From: Xylanibacter ruminicola
GTDB taxonomy: Bacteria > Bacteroidota > Bacteroidia > Bacteroidales > Bacteroidaceae
Length of the DNA: 64,000 nt
Reading direction: 5' to 3'
NCBI RefSeq assembly: GCF_900142525.1
Contig: NZ_FRBD01000004.1
Span: 62,001 to 126,000, forward strand
Position numbers and translations under genes: made by a program. Each line of letters begins with the position of its first letter. Positions within the stretch are counted from its first letter, which is position 1. The notes below the pieces were generated by a model. It saw only the letters and a list, made by a program, of their open reading frames with translations, was not told where the DNA came from and did no database searches. Below are positions 9,279 to 20,171 of this stretch, piece by piece.

Positions 9279-12200
9279 ATGAAAAAGAGCAGTATTCTAT
9301 TGATGTTGATGGCATTGTTTATGTCACTTACATCTTTTGCCCAAGGAATTAAGGGCACTGTGATCGACGAAAACGGAGAGCCAGTCATTGGCGCCACCGT
9401 TGCCGAAAAGAGTAATCCAAAAAATGCTACCATCACCGACTTTGATGGTAACTTCACGGTTAACGTCAATGCGGGTAAGATTATTCAGATTACCTACATC
9501 GGTTACGAGACACAGGAAGCAGCCGCTAAAAACGGCATGACCATCAAACTTAGACCCGACAACAAGGTACTCGACGAAGTGGTTGTTGTAGGTTACGGTG
9601 TACAGAAGAAGAGTTCTGTTACTGGTGCCATCTCTCAGGTAAAGCCCGAGGATATGGAGAACCGCACCATTGCCAACGCACAACAGGCTTTGCAGGGTAA
9701 AACCTCTGGTGTGCAGATTATCCAGTCGAGTGCAGCCCCTGGTTCTTCACCAACCATACGCGTACGCGGTTATTCCTCTAATTCAAGCTCAGAACCACTG
9801 TTCGTTGTCGATGGTGTGCGTCTGGGTGATATCAGCGGTATCGACCCAAGCACCATCGCATCAATGGAAATCCTGAAGGATGCTGCCTCTGCCGCTATCT
9901 ACGGTGCCGAGGCTGGTAACGGTGTAGTACTTATCACCACTAAGAAAGGTAAGCCCGGACAGGGAAAGATCTCTTACGATTTCATGTTTACCGACGAGAG
10001 TCTGGCTCGCATCCCAAAGATGCTGAACTCTGAGCAGTATATCCAGTACATGGACGAGGGTAACATCTTTACAAAGGATTATCTGCTTAAGAACTGGGAC
10101 GGCGTGACCAATACAGCCTGGACCGATGTTGCTTTCAATCACGGTCACATGCAGAAGCACGCCCTTTCATTCACTGGTGGTAACGAACGTGGCAACTACT
10201 ACCTCTCGCTCGCATACCTTAATAATAATGGTATTGTTAAGGGCGACGCTGATGTGTACAAACGCCTCACAGCTACCATTAACTCTGAATATAAGATTAA
10301 GGACTGGTTGAAGGTAGGAACCACCAACCAGATTGAGAAATACGATGTACGCTCTGTATCTTCAAACAACGAGTACGGATCACTGCTCACATCCATCCTG
10401 ATGCTTGATCCTCTTACTCCCGACACATACACAGCCGAGAACCTGCCTTACCAGATGGTAAATGCACAGGCCAACGGCAAACAGTTGCTTCAGGACGAGA
10501 ATGGAAACTACTATGCTGTTTCTAAGTTCTATGCCGGCGAACAGTATCACCCAATGATTATGCGTGACAACGGTCTGTCAAAGAATCAGGGATTCAATAT
10601 CAACGGTTCTATCTATGGTGACTTCACACCTGCAAAGGGACTCACCATCACTTCTCGTTTCGGTTATCGCTTGGCAGGTTCAAACAATAGCAGTACCAGT
10701 CTGCCATTCTATGGCAACGGAGTACAGAGCCGCGATTTCCTCGACTTCAGCGCAGGTTCTTCTACCTCTATCTACTATCAGTGGGAGAACTTTGCAAACT
10801 ATATGAAGACCTTTGGCGGACACACCGTTACAGCCATGGTTGGTATGTCGTTCCAGAAGTCAACAAGCAATAATGTAAATGGCTCACTGACTGCCAATGG
10901 CGAAGATGCCCTGAAGAAGAACGACCCACTGTTCTACTATCTGAACTATGCCAACGCATCGGCTACCAAGGGCGTAAGCGGTGAGACTAACGAGAGCACC
11001 AAATACTCATACTTCGGCCGTCTCTCTTACGACTTCATGGGCCGTTACCTGCTGCAGGCTTCGCTGCGTGCTGATGCTGCCGACCTGTCGAAGCTCTCTA
11101 AGAAAACCCGTTGGGGTTACTTCCCTGCTGTATCAGTAGGTTGGACTCTGAGCGAGGAGAAATTCTTTGCACCTCTCAAGAGCTGGTTCGACAGTCTGAA
11201 GTTCCGTGCCAGCTGGGGTCAGAATGGTAGTCTCTCTGCATTGGGCGGCTATAGCTACAGCACCGACATGGCACTGGGCGGACTCTATCCTTTCTCTTCA
11301 GGCATCAACTACACACAGGCCGCTGCCCCATCAACCATGGGTAACGACGATCTGAAGTGGGAGACCTCTGAGCAGCTGAACTTCGGTTTCGATGGCATTC
11401 TGCTGGGTGGTCGCATGACCTTCGGTGTCGACTACTTCATTAAGAAGACCAAGGACCTGCTGGTATGGGGTACCACACCTTCACTCATCATCGGCGGCAG
11501 CACTTCACCTATGAATGCCGGTAACGTAGAAAACAAGGGTTTCGAGTTTGAACTTGGCTGGCGCGACCACATCGGCGATTTCAACTACAGCATCCGTGGT
11601 AACCTCTCTACCCTGAGCAATAAGGTAACATACATCGATCCATCTATCACGCGTTTGAGCGGTAGCAACTTCCATACTTACACCATTACCTATTTCGAGA
11701 AGGGCTATCCTGTTTACTACTTCCGCGGCTATAAGTTTGCCGGTATCGACAGTGAAACCGGAAATCCTTTGTTCGAGGATCTGGATGACGACGGCAAAGT
11801 ATCTGACGGCGACCTGACCTGCATTGGTGACGCCATCCCCGACTTCACCTATGGTATCACCCTCACAGCTGCCTATAAGGGCATCGACATGACTGTATTC
11901 GGAACAGGTTCATACGGCAATCAGATTTTCAACTGTATCAACCGTCCTGACTACGCAGCTTCAAACCGTCTGAAAGAAGTGTTCTACGATAACCGTTGGA
12001 CTGCTGAGAACAAGAACGGTACAGTGCCTCGCGCAGGTGCTAACGATATGGACAAGTACGCTTGCTCAAGCGCCATGGTTTACGATGGCAGCTTCTTCAA
12101 GATCAAGCAGATTCAGCTGGGATACACACTGCCCAAGAGCCTGATCAATAAGGTCTTCCTGAGCCACGCCCGTATCTATGCTTCACTCGACGACTTCTTC

Positions 12201-12326
12201 ACCTTCTCAAAGTATCCAGGCTTCGATCCTGAGGCTGCTACCAACGCTACCTCGGGTATGGGTATCGACAAGGGCGGCTATCCTACCTCGAAGAAAGTTG
12301 TACTTGGTTTGAACATCGAATTCTAA
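9279..12326 (+). CDS. SusC/RagA TonB-dependent transporter
   Basis: 1015-residue outer-membrane oligosaccharide importer. A signal peptide ending SLTSFAQ precedes a carboxypeptidase-like regulatory domain (residues 23-95, GTVIDENGEPVIGATV), the SusC box VLDEVVVVGYG, a plug with FVVDGVRLGDISGIDP, and a 22-strand barrel ending in a beta-strand with terminal Phe (LGLNIEF). First gene of an operon with susD 47 bp downstream, divergent from the HTCS that probably controls it. The accompanying esterases and GH3 suggest an ester-substituted plant oligosaccharide as cargo (inference). Confidence 0.95.
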   Translation: MKKSSILLMLMALFMSLTSFAQGIKGTVIDENGEPVIGATVAEKSNPKNATITDFDGNFTVNVNAGKIIQITYIGYETQEAAAKNGMTIKLRPDNKVLDEVVVVGYGVQKKSSVTGAISQVKPEDMENRTIANAQQALQGKTSGVQIIQSSAAPGSSPTIRVRGYSSNSSSEPLFVVDGVRLGDISGIDPSTIASMEILKDAASAAIYGAEAGNGVVLITTKKGKPGQGKISYDFMFTDESLARIPKMLNSEQYIQYMDEGNIFTKDYLLKNWDGVTNTAWTDVAFNHGHMQKHALSFTGGNERGNYYLSLAYLNNNGIVKGDADVYKRLTATINSEYKIKDWLKVGTTNQIEKYDVRSVSSNNEYGSLLTSILMLDPLTPDTYTAENLPYQMVNAQANGKQLLQDENGNYYAVSKFYAGEQYHPMIMRDNGLSKNQGFNINGSIYGDFTPAKGLTITSRFGYRLAGSNNSSTSLPFYGNGVQSRDFLDFSAGSSTSIYYQWENFANYMKTFGGHTVTAMVGMSFQKSTSNNVNGSLTANGEDALKKNDPLFYYLNYANASATKGVSGETNESTKYSYFGRLSYDFMGRYLLQASLRADAADLSKLSKKTRWGYFPAVSVGWTLSEEKFFAPLKSWFDSLKFRASWGQNGSLSALGGYSYSTDMALGGLYPFSSGINYTQAAAPSTMGNDDLKWETSEQLNFGFDGILLGGRMTFGVDYFIKKTKDLLVWGTTPSLIIGGSTSPMNAGNVENKGFEFELGWRDHIGDFNYSIRGNLSTLSNKVTYIDPSITRLSGSNFHTYTITYFEKGYPVYYFRGYKFAGIDSETGNPLFEDLDDDGKVSDGDLTCIGDAIPDFTYGITLTAAYKGIDMTVFGTGSYGNQIFNCINRPDYAASNRLKEVFYDNRWTAENKNGTVPRAGANDMDKYACSSAMVYDGSFFKIKQIQLGYTLPKSLINKVFLSHARIYASLDDFFTFSKYPGFDPEAATNATSGMGIDKGGYPTSKKVVLGLNIEF

Positions 12327-12333
12327 AGAAAGG

Positions 12334-12365
12334 GTAAAAAAGTAAAAAGGTAAAAAAGTAAAAGA
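12334..12365. repeat. 8-bp GTAAAAAA array, susC/susD spacer
   Basis: Four perfect 8-base steps (GTAA at 12334, 12342, 12350, 12358) fill nearly the whole gap between susC and susD, ending 9 bases before the susD start codon. Confidence 0.8.
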
Positions 12366-12373
12366 ATACAATT

Positions 12374-13939
12374 ATGAAAAAGAATCTATTATATATCGCC
12401 ATGTTGGCCATTTCATCGCTCAGCTTCAGCAGCTGCGACAGCGAGCTCGACATTGCCAAGCACGGCAACCTGGGAAGCATGGAAGACTTCTACACCAACG
12501 ACGAAAACACCATGCAGGCCACCTCTTCACTCTATCTGCAGATGCGCAGTCTTCACTACAACTGGTTTATGACCAAGAACTGCCTGTCGGACGATGTCTG
12601 GACTGGTGGCGGTTCACGCGGCGACAATGCCGAAATGGAGAAACTCAACGAGTACACCTTCGGCACCGACCACGGCATGATCCAGGGACTTTACTCTGGT
12701 CTCTATGGCGTCATCTACAAAGCTAATCTGATTATCGACAGGACACAGGGCGATACACCTGTTATGAAACGTGCCATCAACGAGGCCAAGGTGTTCCGTG
12801 CATGGGCTTCGTTCGAGCTGGTAACACTCTTTGGCACAGCCCCTGTTGTGGATCACCTGCTGGAGCCAGGCGAGTATCGCTTAGCCAACAGCGACCCTGC
12901 TGAGATGTGGGCACTCATCGAGAGTGATCTGAACGATGCCATCAACAGTGGTACCCTGCCCTCAAAGAGCGACGTGAACGATGCCGAGGGTGGTATCCGT
13001 ATCACCAAAGAGACTGCTCAGGCATTCTTAGGCAAGGCTTATCTCTTTGAAGGTAAGAACAGTGAGGCTGCTGCCATGCTCGACAATGTGATCAACTCTG
13101 GTAAATATGCCCTCTATCAGGGCGAGTACGATGCTCAGTTCCATGCTGCAGCCAATAACAACTGCGAGTCGGTATTCGAACTGCAGAAGCGTAATGATTC
13201 AGAGCAGATGTGGAACCAGTTTGATATGTACTTGCTGATGCAGGGCTGGCGTACCGACAAGGTGAACTACAGTGGTCAGGCTGCTGCTGTGATTGCTCAG
13301 GGTACCTACGGATTCATGAACCCACGCAAGTCGCTCTACGATGCTTTCGTGGCTTGGGAAGGTGCCAACGGCTACCGTCTCAACAAGACCATGATGACCT
13401 ACGACCAGCTGAAGGCCTTTGGTGTTACTATCCAGACAGGTGCCTTGGTATATGGTTGCGAGGGATACTTTATGTGGAAAAACCAGTCGTTGAAGGAAGA
13501 CTGCGTTGTTGACCAGTCGTTCTTCCAGGGTGTTCAGTTCACCAACCTGAAGATTATGCGCTATGCTGAGGTTCTGCTGTTGGCTGCCGAGGCTCATCTG
13601 CAGGCTGGCAACACCAGCAAGGCACTCGATTATATCAATCAGATCCGTACTCGCGCCAAGGAGACTCCTCTGACAAGCGTTTCACTGGATGATATCAAAA
13701 CCGAGAAGCGTCTGGAGCTCTGCAATGAGAGCGTACGCTTCCAGGATCTGGTTCGCTGGGGCGATGCAGAGACAGCACTTGGTCAGCAGGGTAAGGAAGT
13801 GCCCGCCTTCGGCACCGAGGGTACACAGTGGCCTTACAAAAACCAGAACTACGGTTTCAAGAGCAAGCACAAGCTTCTACCTATCCCTCTGAAGGAGATT
13901 GAACTCAATCCTAACATGACTCAGAATGCAGAATGGTAA
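12374..13939 (+). CDS. SusD/RagB glycan-binding lipoprotein
   Basis: 521-residue surface lipoprotein. Signal peptide with lipobox SFSSC, then the TPR-rich SusD fold: N-terminal SusD-like region (SMEDFYTNDE), a central part, and the C-terminal RagB/SusD domain (EVLLLAAEAHLQAGN, IRTRAKETPL, KRLELCNESVRFQDLVRWGD, LLPIPLKEIELNPNMTQN). It forms the lid of the SusC barrel and captures the oligosaccharide. It is translated from the same operon as susC. Confidence 0.95.
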   Translation: MKKNLLYIAMLAISSLSFSSCDSELDIAKHGNLGSMEDFYTNDENTMQATSSLYLQMRSLHYNWFMTKNCLSDDVWTGGGSRGDNAEMEKLNEYTFGTDHGMIQGLYSGLYGVIYKANLIIDRTQGDTPVMKRAINEAKVFRAWASFELVTLFGTAPVVDHLLEPGEYRLANSDPAEMWALIESDLNDAINSGTLPSKSDVNDAEGGIRITKETAQAFLGKAYLFEGKNSEAAAMLDNVINSGKYALYQGEYDAQFHAAANNNCESVFELQKRNDSEQMWNQFDMYLLMQGWRTDKVNYSGQAAAVIAQGTYGFMNPRKSLYDAFVAWEGANGYRLNKTMMTYDQLKAFGVTIQTGALVYGCEGYFMWKNQSLKEDCVVDQSFFQGVQFTNLKIMRYAEVLLLAAEAHLQAGNTSKALDYINQIRTRAKETPLTSVSLDDIKTEKRLELCNESVRFQDLVRWGDAETALGQQGKEVPAFGTEGTQWPYKNQNYGFKSKHKLLPIPLKEIELNPNMTQNAEW

Positions 13940-13953
13940 TTCTACAAAGCAAA

Positions 13954-13985
13954 AATGTAAGAATGTAAAAATGTAATAATGAAGT
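13954..13985. repeat. 8-bp AATGTAAN array, susD/esterase spacer
   Basis: AATGTAA starts at 13954, 13962 and 13970, with a degenerate unit AATGAAGT at 13978. It fills most of the 50-bp spacer and again ends just before a start codon (13990). Confidence 0.7.
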
Positions 13986-13989
13986 AATT

Positions 13990-15600
13990 ATGAAAAAGTT
14001 TAGATATATCATAATGTTGCTGGCGATTATCGGCTTCACTGCCTGCGACAGCGACTCAATCGAAGGTCTGAAGGGTGAATTCAGCGATATTACCTTCTGC
14101 AACTTCAACTCGGGCAATGTTCTGCCCACAGAGAAAATCGGCAAAGGCATCAAGGCCCTCAACGTCCAGTTGGCCGACGCAACAGGCAATAACCTTTCGC
14201 TCCGCTTCGGTAGCAAGGAGTGGATTCTTGGCGAAGGCACATTCCTGGCTGTTTCTGAAGTAAGTGCTGACGGCACATACTCTGGAACAATCAATGGCGC
14301 TGCTATCAACGAGGGTAACATAGACGTCAGCTTTGTTGACGGAACCTACTTCATCAGCGGCCTGGTTAAGACCGCCGACGGTAAGCAGTATAAGCCATAC
14401 TACAAGGGCGAACTGACCTTCATCGTAGGCGAGGACGATCCAGAGCCAAGCGGCTATACCATGAGCATCCAGACCAGCACTGTTGAGATAATGGACTGGA
14501 CAACATGGCAGACAACATCTTACCCAGACGTAACCAAGTACTCTATCACCATCTGTGATCCTAACGGCGCACAGGTAGCTTACTTCGATGTTATCAACGG
14601 CAACGACAAGAAGGCCGACCAGCTCACTGGTAATTACTCTATCGTTAGCGACGCTCACGATGCAATGCAGATAAGCGCTGGTTACTCACTGCCTGACTAC
14701 GGTATGGCTGGAGGTTCAAGCTTTGTAGATGCAGCAGGAGCTACTCAGTACCTCACTGGTGGCGGTACTGTAGAGATTACCACAGCTACAGGTATCGACG
14801 GCAGCACACTCTACTCGTTCAAGGGCACAGGTGTTGGTACAACCGACATCACTGGTGCTACCGGTAGCGGTTCATTCAACATTATGTTCGTATCATTCGT
14901 TGATGTTAAGGGTACTATTGTAAGAGACATGGTTATTGACAGCCAGATTCTTGGCACTCAGATGAAGTATTCTATCTACCTGCCAGAGGGATGGGACGGT
15001 CAGACCACTATGCCAGTCATCTACCTGCTACATGGCGCTGGTGACGATCAGAACTCTTGGCTCGACAAAGGTAACATGGCTGCACTCACAAGTACTGCCA
15101 TCGAGAATGGCGAACTTGGCAAGGTAGCAGTTGTAACTCCCGATGCTCAGCTTACATTCTACTGCAACGAGTACGAGAATTATTTCTTCGAGGAGCTTGT
15201 TCCTGCTATCGAGGGTATGTTCAACGTAGGTAAGGACAAGTCAAAGCGCGCTGTCGGCGGTTTGTCGATGGGTGGTTTCGGAACTCTCTACTATGCTGTT
15301 AAGCATCCTGAGATGTTCTGCTGCGCTTACGCTATGAGCCCAGCCGTTTATATCGACGGCATGCCAAACCTGTTCGAGCTCTATCCTGCTGCCAATATAG
15401 CAGAACTGCCCGACCTTACTCAAGAGGTAGGCACAGAGGACGCAGTTGTTTATTCTATGAATCCTTGGTTGGCAGGCACTATCCAGCCTCTCGGTCTGGC
15501 TAACTATGAGTACATCGAGCGCCCAGGTGTTCACGACTGGAAGTTCTGGAAGGAGTGCTATCCCAAATTTTTGACTAAACTTGGTAAATATTTTAAATAA
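13990..15600 (+). CDS. Surface lipoprotein with CE1-type esterase domain
   Basis: 536-residue lipoprotein (lipobox IGFTAC) in the place usually held by a SusE-type glycan-binding protein. Residues about 20-310 appear to be two beta-sandwich modules of unknown family. Residues 315-536 are an alpha/beta-hydrolase of the CE1/esterase D type: oxyanion region YLLHGAGDDQNSW, nucleophile S426 in GLSMGG, and catalytic H515 in PGVHDWKFW. It probably removes acetyl or feruloyl groups from a polysaccharide at the cell surface, with the N-terminal modules holding the glycan (inference). Third gene of the susCD operon. Confidence 0.8.
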   Translation: MKKFRYIIMLLAIIGFTACDSDSIEGLKGEFSDITFCNFNSGNVLPTEKIGKGIKALNVQLADATGNNLSLRFGSKEWILGEGTFLAVSEVSADGTYSGTINGAAINEGNIDVSFVDGTYFISGLVKTADGKQYKPYYKGELTFIVGEDDPEPSGYTMSIQTSTVEIMDWTTWQTTSYPDVTKYSITICDPNGAQVAYFDVINGNDKKADQLTGNYSIVSDAHDAMQISAGYSLPDYGMAGGSSFVDAAGATQYLTGGGTVEITTATGIDGSTLYSFKGTGVGTTDITGATGSGSFNIMFVSFVDVKGTIVRDMVIDSQILGTQMKYSIYLPEGWDGQTTMPVIYLLHGAGDDQNSWLDKGNMAALTSTAIENGELGKVAVVTPDAQLTFYCNEYENYFFEELVPAIEGMFNVGKDKSKRAVGGLSMGGFGTLYYAVKHPEMFCCAYAMSPAVYIDGMPNLFELYPAANIAELPDLTQEVGTEDAVVYSMNPWLAGTIQPLGLANYEYIERPGVHDWKFWKECYPKFLTKLGKYFK

Positions 15601-15606
15601 ATGTTG

Positions 15607-15614
15607 TATATTTG
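15607..15614 (+). promoter_or_regulatory. Internal promoter before the CE1 gene
   Basis: TATATTTG with TTGG 22 bp upstream (15581-15584), overlapping the 3' end of the preceding gene. It suggests that the CE1 esterase can be transcribed separately from susCD. Confidence 0.55.
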
Positions 15615-15617
15615 CAG

Positions 15618-16890
<1,273 letters not shown>

Positions 16891-16901
16891 GGAATGGAAA
16901 G

Positions 16902-17017
16902 GAAGTTAAAGGGAAGTTAAAAGGTAGTTAAAAGGACAATAGTCTGCTATCCCCCACCAGTAAAGGTAATGTCCCTTTAACTTCCCAATAACTTCTTTTT
17001 AACTTCCCTTTAACTTC
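16902..17017. repeat. Facing 11-bp arrays forming a long inverted repeat
   Basis: Left arm: three 11-bp steps of GTTAAARGGNA (GTTA at 16905, 16916, 16927). Right arm: four 11-bp steps of AACTTCCCTTT (AACTT at 16979, 16990, 17001, 17012). The arms are complementary, so RNA from this 136-bp spacer could fold into a long imperfect hairpin around 16938-16970. It lies between the CE1 and GH3 genes. Confidence 0.8.
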
Positions 17018-17026
17018 TATAAAACA

Positions 17027-19387
17027 ATGAAGAAATCTTTTATTTTATTAGCCTCAGCCGCACTCGTTGTTGGCTGCGCTACAGCCGACAAACAAGGCCC
17101 CAAGAACACCATCAACCAGGAAGAAGTGATGTCGAAGCTCACACTCGAAGACAAGGCTCACTTCGTGATTGGAACCGGCATGGCAGGCTTCTCGGGCAAT
17201 GATGCCGTTATCGGTGCTACCCGCAGTCTGGTGCCTGGTGCCGCTGGTACCACCTACCCCCTCGACACACTGGGAATACCTGCCGTAGTGCTGGCCGACG
17301 GTCCTGCCGGACTACGTATCGACGCTAAGCGTCAGGGCGACTCAGCTACCTACTACTGCACCCACTTCCCCATAGGAACCTTGCTGGCCTCAACCTGGAA
17401 CACCCAACTCATTGAGCAGGTGGGTCAGGCTATTGGTGAGGAGGTAAAGGAGTATGGTGCCGACGTGCTGCTGGCTCCTGCACTCAATATTATGCGTAAC
17501 CCCTTGTGCGGACGTAACTTCGAGTACTACTCTGAGGATCCTGTTGTGGCAGGAAAGAGTGCTGCTGCCTACATCACCGGCGTTCAGAAGAACGACGTTG
17601 GTACCAGCATCAAGCACTTTGCTGCTAACAACCAGGAGACCAACCGCATGAACAACGATGCACACATCTCTCAGCGTGCGCTGCGCGAAATCTACCTGAA
17701 AGGTTTCGAGATTGCCATCAAGGAAAGCGCACCTTGGACCGTGATGACATCGTATAACTACATTAACGGTGTTTACACATCAGAGAGTAAAGACCTTGTT
17801 ACCACCATCCTGCGCGATGAGTGGGGCTATCAGGGAACCGTGATGACCGACTGGTTTGGCGGTAAGGATGGCGCCAAGCAGATGTGGGCCGGTAACGACA
17901 TGCTGCAGCCTGGTAAGGCCGAGCAATTCGACAGCATCGTTGCAGGCGTTAAGAGCGGCAAGTTGGCTGAGGCCGACCTCGACCGTAGCGTTCAGCGCAT
18001 ACTGAACCTTGTTGAGAAGAGCCCACGCTATCAGGGTTACAAGTACTCTAACAAGCCCGACCTCAAGGCTCACGCTGCCGTTACCCGCCAGAGTGCTGCC
18101 GAGGGTATGGTGCTGATGAAGAACAACCAGGCACTGCCATTTGCCAAGAACATCAAGAATGTGGCACTTTATGGCAACACCTCTTACGATTTCATTGCTG
18201 GCGGTACTGGTTCTGGTAATGTAAACCACGCTTACGTTGTTTCTCTGCTCGACGGACTGAAGAATGGTGGCTACACCGTGTCGGACGAACTGAAGAACGC
18301 TTATACCACCTACGCAGCCGACTGCAAGAAGGCCATCGAGGCCGAGATTGAGGCTGCCGCCAAGAAGGATCCCAAGAACGCCATGCTGCTGCGCTTCATG
18401 CCACGCCCACTGCCTGCCGAGAAGCAGTTCAGTGCCGACGAGCTGACCAAGCAGGCTGAGACAGCCGATGTGGCTGTGATTACCCTCGGCCGCATCTCGG
18501 GTGAGTTCATGGACCGTAAGGCTGCCGACTTCAACCTAAGCGATTCAGAGCGCCAGCTGCTGCAGCAGGTTTGCGATGTATATCACAAGGCAGGCAAGCA
18601 GGTAGTAGTACTGCTCAACATCGGCGGTGTCATCGAGACTGCCTCTTGGAAAGATCTGCCCGATGCCATCCTCTGTGCTTGGCAGGCAGGTCAGGAAGGC
18701 GGTAACAGCGTTGTCGACGTACTCAGCGGCAAGCAGTCGCCAAGCGGCAAGTTCACCATGACATGGCCCGTGAAGTTCACCGATGCCTACTCATCAAAGA
18801 ACTTCCCCATCGACCAGGATCCAAAGATAGACATGACCAACCAGGGTCAGAAGGGTAACGTAAAGAACGTAGACTATACCGACTACGAGGAGGATATCTA
18901 CGTAGGTTACCGCTACTTCGACTCGTTCGATGTGCCCGTCAGCTATCCATTCGGCTATGGTCTGAGCTACACCACATTCGAGTATAGCGATGCCAAGATT
19001 GCTGAGAAGGGCGATGCTTACGAGATCAGCGTTACCATTAAGAATACTGGTAAGCAGGAAGGCAAGGAGGTTGTAGAGCTCTACATCTCGGCTCCCGACA
19101 ACAAGGCTGCCAACAAGCCCGCCAAGGAGCTGAAGGCCTACGCCAAGACCAAGCTGCTGGCTCCTGATGAGACTGAGACCGTGACTATGACTGTGAAGGC
19201 TGCCGACCTGGCATCGTTCGACGAAGCCGCTTCAGCCTGGGTTGTAGCCGCTGGCGAGTACCAGTTCCTGGTAGGAGCCTCAGCACAGGACATCAAGGCC
19301 ACACTCAAGGCTAATGCCAAGACTCAGCAGACCAAGGTTAACAACGTGATGAAGCCACAGGTACAGATGAACCTGTTGAGCAGATAA
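17027..19387 (+). CDS. GH3 beta-glycosidase lipoprotein
   Basis: 786-residue glycoside hydrolase family 3 enzyme with a lipoprotein signal (LVVGC). The barrel domain carries KHFAANNQETNR and nucleophile D275 in VMTDWFGG. The alpha/beta sandwich contains ITLGRISGEFMDR, and a fibronectin-III-like C-terminal domain follows (PFGYGLSYTTFEY). Such enzymes release beta-linked glucose or xylose from the non-reducing ends of oligosaccharides, here probably in the periplasm. Last gene of the locus, followed by a strong terminator. Beta-glucosidase and beta-xylosidase cannot be told apart reliably by eye. Confidence 0.9.
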   Translation: MKKSFILLASAALVVGCATADKQGPKNTINQEEVMSKLTLEDKAHFVIGTGMAGFSGNDAVIGATRSLVPGAAGTTYPLDTLGIPAVVLADGPAGLRIDAKRQGDSATYYCTHFPIGTLLASTWNTQLIEQVGQAIGEEVKEYGADVLLAPALNIMRNPLCGRNFEYYSEDPVVAGKSAAAYITGVQKNDVGTSIKHFAANNQETNRMNNDAHISQRALREIYLKGFEIAIKESAPWTVMTSYNYINGVYTSESKDLVTTILRDEWGYQGTVMTDWFGGKDGAKQMWAGNDMLQPGKAEQFDSIVAGVKSGKLAEADLDRSVQRILNLVEKSPRYQGYKYSNKPDLKAHAAVTRQSAAEGMVLMKNNQALPFAKNIKNVALYGNTSYDFIAGGTGSGNVNHAYVVSLLDGLKNGGYTVSDELKNAYTTYAADCKKAIEAEIEAAAKKDPKNAMLLRFMPRPLPAEKQFSADELTKQAETADVAVITLGRISGEFMDRKAADFNLSDSERQLLQQVCDVYHKAGKQVVVLLNIGGVIETASWKDLPDAILCAWQAGQEGGNSVVDVLSGKQSPSGKFTMTWPVKFTDAYSSKNFPIDQDPKIDMTNQGQKGNVKNVDYTDYEEDIYVGYRYFDSFDVPVSYPFGYGLSYTTFEYSDAKIAEKGDAYEISVTIKNTGKQEGKEVVELYISAPDNKAANKPAKELKAYAKTKLLAPDETETVTMTVKAADLASFDEAASAWVVAAGEYQFLVGASAQDIKATLKANAKTQQTKVNNVMKPQVQMNLLSR

Positions 19388-19418
19388 AACCTTTTTTACC
19401 GAATTTGACTAACTAACC

Positions 19419-19460
19419 AACCGTCCCTTTTTTACACAAAAGTACACAAAAGGGACGGTT
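19419..19460 (+). terminator. Terminator of the susCD-esterase-GH3 locus
   Basis: Perfect 13-bp stem AACCGTCCCTTTT/AAAAGGGACGGTT with a 16-base loop, followed by CTTTTTG. It lies 32 bp after the GH3 stop codon. Confidence 0.85.
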
Positions 19461-19463
19461 CTT

Positions 19464-19494
19464 TTTGTGTACTCGACAAAAAGTTGTAACTTTG
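19464..19494 (+). promoter_or_regulatory. Promoter of the FAH-family gene
   Basis: -33 TTTG (19464-19467), 19-bp spacer, -7 TAACTTTG (19487-19494). ATG follows 7 bp later, so the mRNA leader should be only a few bases. Confidence 0.75.
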
Positions 19495-19501
19495 CAGCCG
19501 T

Positions 19502-20119
19502 ATGAAGATATTTGCTATTGGCATGAACTATGCCGCACACAACCAGGAGCTGCACGGAACAGTGAAACGTCCCGACGAGCCAGTAATATTTACCAAAGCT
19601 GATTCGGCCATTCTGAATCAGGGTAAACCGTTCTTTATCCCCGACCATCTGGGCCGTATCGACTACGAGACCGAGGTGGTGGTGCGCATCTGCCGACTGG
19701 GAAAGAATATCAGCGAGCGATTTGCTCACCGCTACTACGATGCCGTGACCGTGGGTATCGACTTTACCGCCCGCGACCTGCAGCGAAAGGCCAGCGAGGC
19801 CGGTCAGCCCTGGACCATCTGCAAGGGTTTCGACGGCTCGGCAGCCATCGGCGAGTGGGTGCCCAAGGAGAAATTCATCGACCTGCAGGCTCTGCACTTC
19901 CACCTGGACATCAACGGACAGACCGTACAGGAGGGGTGCACCAGCGACATGCTATACAAAATCGACGAAATCATAGCCTACATTTCTAAGTTCTTTACGC
20001 TGAAAACCGGCGACATACTATACACCGGCACCCCTGTCGGCGTAGGACCGGTAAAGATTGACGACCACCTGGAGGGCTGGCTCGAAGAGCGCAAAGTGCT
20101 GGAGTTTAATTGCAAATAG
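19502..20119 (+). CDS. Fumarylacetoacetate hydrolase-family protein
   Basis: 205-residue cytoplasmic protein of the FAH superfamily. It shows the N-terminal MKIFAIGMNYAAHNQE, the metal-binding region YETEVVVRICRLGKNI, and the family signature TGDILYTGTPVGVGPV near the C-terminus. Members hydrolyse acylpyruvates or decarboxylate oxaloacetate-like acids; substrate unknown here. It sits just before porU, whose start follows within about 50-80 bp without a visible promoter, so the two may be co-transcribed. The near-leaderless start fits ATG 19502. Confidence 0.85.
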   Translation: MKIFAIGMNYAAHNQELHGTVKRPDEPVIFTKADSAILNQGKPFFIPDHLGRIDYETEVVVRICRLGKNISERFAHRYYDAVTVGIDFTARDLQRKASEAGQPWTICKGFDGSAAIGEWVPKEKFIDLQALHFHLDINGQTVQEGCTSDMLYKIDEIIAYISKFFTLKTGDILYTGTPVGVGPVKIDDHLEGWLEERKVLEFNCK

Positions 20120-20171
20120 AGGTGAGAGATATGATGATACAATAATTCTCGAGTTTTTTCGTTTTAATGAT

